32,697 bases of DNA, from assembly GCA_902524635.1 (NCBI GenBank), contig CABZDY010000008.1:1-32697 (forward strand). Direction: 5' to 3'. Of this stretch, positions 28,625 through 32,697 are shown one piece after another. This stretch comes from an uncultured Pelagibacteraceae bacterium. GTDB taxonomy: Bacteria; Pseudomonadota; Alphaproteobacteria; Pelagibacterales; Pelagibacteraceae. The position numbers and the translations under genes were made by a program. The notes below the pieces were generated by a model that worked only from the letters and a program-made list of their open reading frames with translations, had not been told where the DNA came from and searched no databases. Each line of letters begins with the position of its first letter. Within the stretch, counting starts at the first letter, position 1.

Positions 28625-28927
28625 GTGGAAAACATACTATTAATTATAAATATAATATTGGCAGCAATCCTAGTATTGCTAGTTTTGTTCCAAAAATCTG
28701 AAGGTGGAGCTTTGGGTATTGGAGTTTCTCAAGATAACTTTATGTTTTCAAGGTCGGCTGGGAATTTTATGACTAAAGCAACGGCTATTGTTGCAACATT
28801 ATTCATAATTTGTAGTCTAGGATTAACTATTATTTCACGAGGAGATCTTCCTTCAAACACTTCTGTAATTGATAAAATAGAAGAAAATGCTGATGATGCT
28901 CCTAAATTACCAGAAAATAATAATTAA
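28625..28927 (+). CDS. secG: Preprotein translocase subunit SecG (GTG start)
   Basis: 100 aa, two hydrophobic segments. LVLLVLFQKSEGGALGIGVSQDNFMFSRSAGNFMTKATAIVATLFI; conserved position between tpiA and pyrG. Confidence 0.92.
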   Translation: MENILLIINIILAAILVLLVLFQKSEGGALGIGVSQDNFMFSRSAGNFMTKATAIVATLFIICSLGLTIISRGDLPSNTSVIDKIEENADDAPKLPENNN

Positions 28928-28967
28928 TACTTTTATTTTTACAAATCATTGGCTATAACATAATTCC

Positions 28968-30590
28968 ATGGCGCGATATATATTTGTCACTGGCGGCGTG
29001 GTTTCATCACTTGGTAAAGGTTTATCATCAGCATCGCTTGGATATTTGCTTAGATCACAAGGTTATAAAGTGAGAATAAGAAAAATGGATCCATATTTAA
29101 ACGTTGATCCAGGAACAATGAGTCCTTTTCAACATGGTGAAGTTTTTGTAACTGACGATGGTGCTGAGACTGATTTAGATTTAGGACATTATGAAAGATT
29201 CACAAATATTTCAGCCAAACAATCTGACAACATTACCACAGGTAGAATCTATAGTGACATAATAAAAAAAGAGAGAAGAGGAGGTTATCTTGGAAAAACA
29301 GTTCAAGTAATTCCACATGTTACAAATAGAATTAAAGAGTTTATAAAAAAAGATATAACAAATGAAGATTTTGTAATTTGTGAAGTTGGAGGAACAGTTG
29401 GAGATATTGAGAGTTTACCATTTTTAGAAGCTATAAGACAGTTTTCGAATGATAATGGTAGATCAAAATCATTATTTATTCATTTAACATTTGTTCCATT
29501 TTTAAAATCTTCAGATGAAATTAAAACAAAGCCAACACAACATTCTGTTAAAGAATTAAGAAGTATAGGAATTCAACCTGATATAGTGATCTGTAGATCT
29601 CAACAGTCTATTCCTTTAGACCAAAGAAGAAAAATATCCTTATTTTGTAATGTGGATATTGCTAATGTTATAGAAACAGTTGATGTAAAAACTATTTATG
29701 AAGCACCAATAAGTTTTTTTAATCAAAAATTAGATAAGCAAGTTTTAAAATTCTTTAAAATAAAATCTAGAAAAAGACCGAACTTACTACCTTGGAAAAA
29801 GATTACAAATATAGTTTTAAAAACAAAAAGAACAGTAAATATTGCTATCATTGGCAAATATGTAAACTTAAAAGATGCTTATAAATCACTTGATGAAGCT
29901 CTTACGCATGGGGGAATTTCAAATAAAGTTAAAGTTAACTTAGTAAGAATTGAGTCAGATAAACTAAGATTAAAAGAAATTAAATCAAAATTTAAGAATG
30001 TATCAGGAATATTAATACCAGGAGGATTTGGTAAAAGAGGAACAGAGGGAAAAATTGAGGCAATTAGATATGCCAGGGAGAGAAAAATACCTTTTTTAGG
30101 TATTTGTTTTGGAATGCAAATGGCAATGATTGAGTTTGCAAGAAATATTCTAAAAATTAAAAAAGCTGGCTCTAGCGAACTTGATAAAAATTGTTTTCCT
30201 GTAATAGGATTAATTGATGAATGGAACAAAGATGGAAAAATTATAAAAGGAACCGATAAAAACCTGGGTGGAACAATGAGATTAGGTATTTATGATGCAA
30301 AACTAAGAAATAATTCTGCCATAAAAAATATCTATAAATCTAAAATGATTAAAGAGAGACACAGACATAGATATGAGGTCAATATAAATTTAATGCAAAA
30401 ATTTGAAAAAAAAGGTTTGATGTTTTCAGGAATTTCTCCTGACAATCAATTACCTGAAATTATTGAACTTAAAAATCATCCATGGTTTATTGGAGTTCAA
30501 TTTCATCCAGAATTTAAATCTAGACCTTTGAATCCTCATCCTTTATTCTCTTCATTTATTAAAGCTGCAAAATCTTTTAATGGAAAATAA
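28968..30590 (+). CDS. pyrG: CTP synthase
   Basis: 540 aa. YIFVTGGVVSSLGKGLSSASLGYLLRSQGYKVRIRKMDPYLNVDPGTMSPFQHGEVFVTDDGAETDLDLGHYERF; C-terminal GATase GICFGMQMA and GVQFHPEFKSRP. Confidence 0.98.
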   Translation: MARYIFVTGGVVSSLGKGLSSASLGYLLRSQGYKVRIRKMDPYLNVDPGTMSPFQHGEVFVTDDGAETDLDLGHYERFTNISAKQSDNITTGRIYSDIIKKERRGGYLGKTVQVIPHVTNRIKEFIKKDITNEDFVICEVGGTVGDIESLPFLEAIRQFSNDNGRSKSLFIHLTFVPFLKSSDEIKTKPTQHSVKELRSIGIQPDIVICRSQQSIPLDQRRKISLFCNVDIANVIETVDVKTIYEAPISFFNQKLDKQVLKFFKIKSRKRPNLLPWKKITNIVLKTKRTVNIAIIGKYVNLKDAYKSLDEALTHGGISNKVKVNLVRIESDKLRLKEIKSKFKNVSGILIPGGFGKRGTEGKIEAIRYARERKIPFLGICFGMQMAMIEFARNILKIKKAGSSELDKNCFPVIGLIDEWNKDGKIIKGTDKNLGGTMRLGIYDAKLRNNSAIKNIYKSKMIKERHRHRYEVNINLMQKFEKKGLMFSGISPDNQLPEIIELKNHPWFIGVQFHPEFKSRPLNPHPLFSSFIKAAKSFNGK

Positions 30591-31404
30591 AATAGTTAAT
30601 TGTAACGGTATACAAATTTCAAACAAAAATAAAATTTGTTTAATATCTGGTCCTTGTCAACTTGAGACCGAGCAACATGCTTTGGACATGGCAGGTAAAA
30701 TTAAAGAAATTACATCAAAGTATAATATCGGATTTATTTATAAAACCTCTTTTGATAAGGCTAACAGAACAAGCTTGAAAGGTAAAAGAGGAGCTGGTTT
30801 AGAAAACTCGCTACCTGTATTTGATAAAATCAAAAAAGATATTAACGTACCCGTTCTTACTGATATACATAATGAAGAACAATGTTCCCTAGTTTCTGAT
30901 CACGTAGATGTTCTTCAGATACCAGCATTCCTTTGTAGACAAACAGATTTATTAGTTGCTGCAGCTAAAACCAACAAAATCATTAATGTGAAAAAGGGTC
31001 AATTCCTAGCACCATGGGATATGGTGAATGTAACCAAAAAAATTTCTGATAGTGGCAATGAAAATATTTTAGTGACTGAAAGAGGAGCTAGCTTTGGCTA
31101 TAATACATTGGTATCTGATATGAGATCTATTCCCATCATGGCAAAAAATGGTTATCCAGTGGTATTTGATGGAACTCATTCAGTCCAACAACCTGGTGGT
31201 CTAGGCGAAAAAAGTGGTGGTCAAAGAGAATTTGTTGAGTATTTGTCGAGAGCAGCTGTTGCAGTAGGTGTTGCAGCTATTTTTTTGGAAACACATCAAG
31301 ACCCAGATAATGCTCCATCAGATGGTCCAAACATGGTCCCTTTAGACAAATTAGACGAGCTAATTAATCAAATTGTAGAAATTGATAATTTAGTTAAAAA
31401 GTAA
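30580..31404 (+). CDS. kdsA: 3-deoxy-8-phosphooctulonate synthase
   Basis: 274 aa. ISGPCQLET; YKTSFDKANRTSLKGKRGAGLE; PVLTDIHNEEQ; LQIPAFLCRQTDLLVAAAKT; NVKKGQFLAPWDM; FDGTHSVQQPGG. Confidence 0.96.
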   Translation: MENKIVNCNGIQISNKNKICLISGPCQLETEQHALDMAGKIKEITSKYNIGFIYKTSFDKANRTSLKGKRGAGLENSLPVFDKIKKDINVPVLTDIHNEEQCSLVSDHVDVLQIPAFLCRQTDLLVAAAKTNKIINVKKGQFLAPWDMVNVTKKISDSGNENILVTERGASFGYNTLVSDMRSIPIMAKNGYPVVFDGTHSVQQPGGLGEKSGGQREFVEYLSRAAVAVGVAAIFLETHQDPDNAPSDGPNMVPLDKLDELINQIVEIDNLVKK

Positions 31405-31407
31405 TTA

Positions 31408-32667
31408 ATGAGCAAAATCAAAAGAGTTGTAGCCAGACAGGTTTATGATAGTAGAGGAAATCCCACAATTGAGGCTGAAGTATTTTCAAATAATTTAAGT
31501 GCATCAGCAATTTGTCCTTCAGGTGCTTCAACAGGAACTTTTGAGGCATATGAAAAAAGAGATAAGAGTAATATAAAATACTTAGGAAAAAGTGTTTTAA
31601 TACCAGTTGCAACTGTTAATAAATTAATTTCAAAAAAATTAAAAAATCAAAACATTCATGACCAAGAAAGAATAGATAGTATTCTTATAAAATTAGATGG
31701 AACTAAACAAAAAACAAAATTAGGTGCAAATACAATTTTGGCTGTATCCATGGCTACAAAAAAACTATCGGCAAAAGTTAAAAAAATACCTTTATATAAA
31801 AATTTTATTGTTAAAAGAAATTTTAAACTACCCTTTCCTTTAATGAATATTATTAATGGGGGTGCACATGCTGATAATGGCCTGAGAATACAAGAGTTTA
31901 TGATTAGACCTGATAGAGCAAAATCATTTAATGATGCTGTCAGAATGTGTTTTTTAGTAATAAATAATTTAAAAATATTATTAAAAAAAGCAGGTCACTC
32001 TATTAACGTAGGTGATGAAGGTGGCTTTGCACCAATGATAAGCGATAATGAGAGTGCCTTAAAGCTTATAGTTCAAGCGATCAAAAAATCAGGTTTTAAA
32101 AATGGTAAAGATATATCTATTTGTTTAGATGTTGCAGCTAATGAATTAATTAAAAAAGGTAAATATTCAATTCATTCTAAAAATTACATAAGTGTTAATC
32201 AATCAATTAAAAAATATTTACAACTTATTAAAAAATATCAAATTAAATCAATTGAAGATCCATTTGGTGAAGATGATTGGAAGGCATGGTCTAAATTTGT
32301 AAATGTAACAAAAAACAAAACACAAATAATAGGTGATGATCTTTTTGTAACTAATCTTGAAAGATTAAAAATAGGCTTTCTAAACTTATCTGCAAATAGT
32401 ATTTTAATAAAATTGAACCAAATAGGAACTGTAACCGAAACTTTAGAAGTAATTAAATTTGCGCAACTAATTGGGTTTAAAACAATCATCTCCCATAGAT
32501 CCGGTGATACTGAAGATACATTTATTTCTGATTTAGCAGTAGGCAGCAATTCAAATCAAATCAAAACTGGATCTCTTGCAAGATCAGAGAGAATAGCAAA
32601 ATATAACCAACTAATTCGTATTGAAGAAGATCTCGGTAGATCGGCTAAAATGAATAAAATTGATTAA
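31408..32667 (+). CDS. eno: Enolase
   Basis: 419 aa. ARQVYDSRGNPTIEAEV; PSGASTGTFEAYEKRD; NIINGGAHADNGLRIQEFMI; NVGDEGGFAP; SIEDPFGEDDW; SHRSGDTEDTFISDLAVG. Confidence 0.97.
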   Translation: MSKIKRVVARQVYDSRGNPTIEAEVFSNNLSASAICPSGASTGTFEAYEKRDKSNIKYLGKSVLIPVATVNKLISKKLKNQNIHDQERIDSILIKLDGTKQKTKLGANTILAVSMATKKLSAKVKKIPLYKNFIVKRNFKLPFPLMNIINGGAHADNGLRIQEFMIRPDRAKSFNDAVRMCFLVINNLKILLKKAGHSINVGDEGGFAPMISDNESALKLIVQAIKKSGFKNGKDISICLDVAANELIKKGKYSIHSKNYISVNQSIKKYLQLIKKYQIKSIEDPFGEDDWKAWSKFVNVTKNKTQIIGDDLFVTNLERLKIGFLNLSANSILIKLNQIGTVTETLEVIKFAQLIGFKTIISHRSGDTEDTFISDLAVGSNSNQIKTGSLARSERIAKYNQLIRIEEDLGRSAKMNKID

Positions 32668-32697
32668 TGTTAGAAAAATTAAAAAATAACTATTTTA
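32667..32697 (+). CDS. Start of a downstream ORF, MLEKLKNNYF..., possibly an FtsB/septum formation initiator-like protein (truncated)
   Basis: ATG at 32667 overlaps the eno stop (TAATG) and is open to the window end. The identity guess rests only on eno-ftsB neighbourhood conservation. Confidence 0.4.
   Translation, partial: MLEKLKNNYF

Noticed and set aside
29879-30229. Antisense ORF of 116 aa opposite pyrG
   Set aside because: Complement of conserved CTP synthase sequence; hydrophobic bias is a by-product of reverse-complementing Lys/Asn-rich codons.
1-32697. CRISPR arrays, prophage, transposons, toxin-antitoxin or defence systems, tRNA/rRNA genes
   Set aside because: None seen. Nearly all sequence is accounted for by core metabolic and informational genes, and the intergenic gaps are too short.

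Overview
The window is a compact, very AT-rich, almost fully coding stretch of an alphaproteobacterial core genome. Gene content and order look SAR11/Pelagibacter-like; this taxonomic call is an inference. In order it contains: coaX (3' part), rnj, proS, lolC/E, lolD, dnaE, a structured rpsB leader, rpsB, tsf, frr, uppS, cdsA (apparently frameshifted), dxr, bamA, a skp/ompH-like gene, lpxD, fabZ, lpxA, lpxI and lpxB. A minus-strand block follows (transcribed ppiD, trpE, trpG, trpD, trpC, lexA, gltX), then the plus-strand genes tpiA, secG, pyrG, kdsA, eno and the first codons of a probable ftsB-like gene. I found no tRNA, rRNA, mobile element, CRISPR array, phage or defence genes. Nothing here convincingly amounts to a new multi-gene system. 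The items most worth a second look are: (1) the rpsB leader, which can form a pseudoknot and a competing hairpin over the ribosome-binding site; (2) a frameshift in cdsA at a T10 homopolymer; (3) streamlining at usually conserved loci (no pyrH between tsf and frr, no rseP between dxr and bamA, no moaC/moeA, comEC or gltA around lexA/gltX); (4) an alphaproteobacterial SOS box upstream of lexA; (5) a PpiD-like protein with no recognisable parvulin core.
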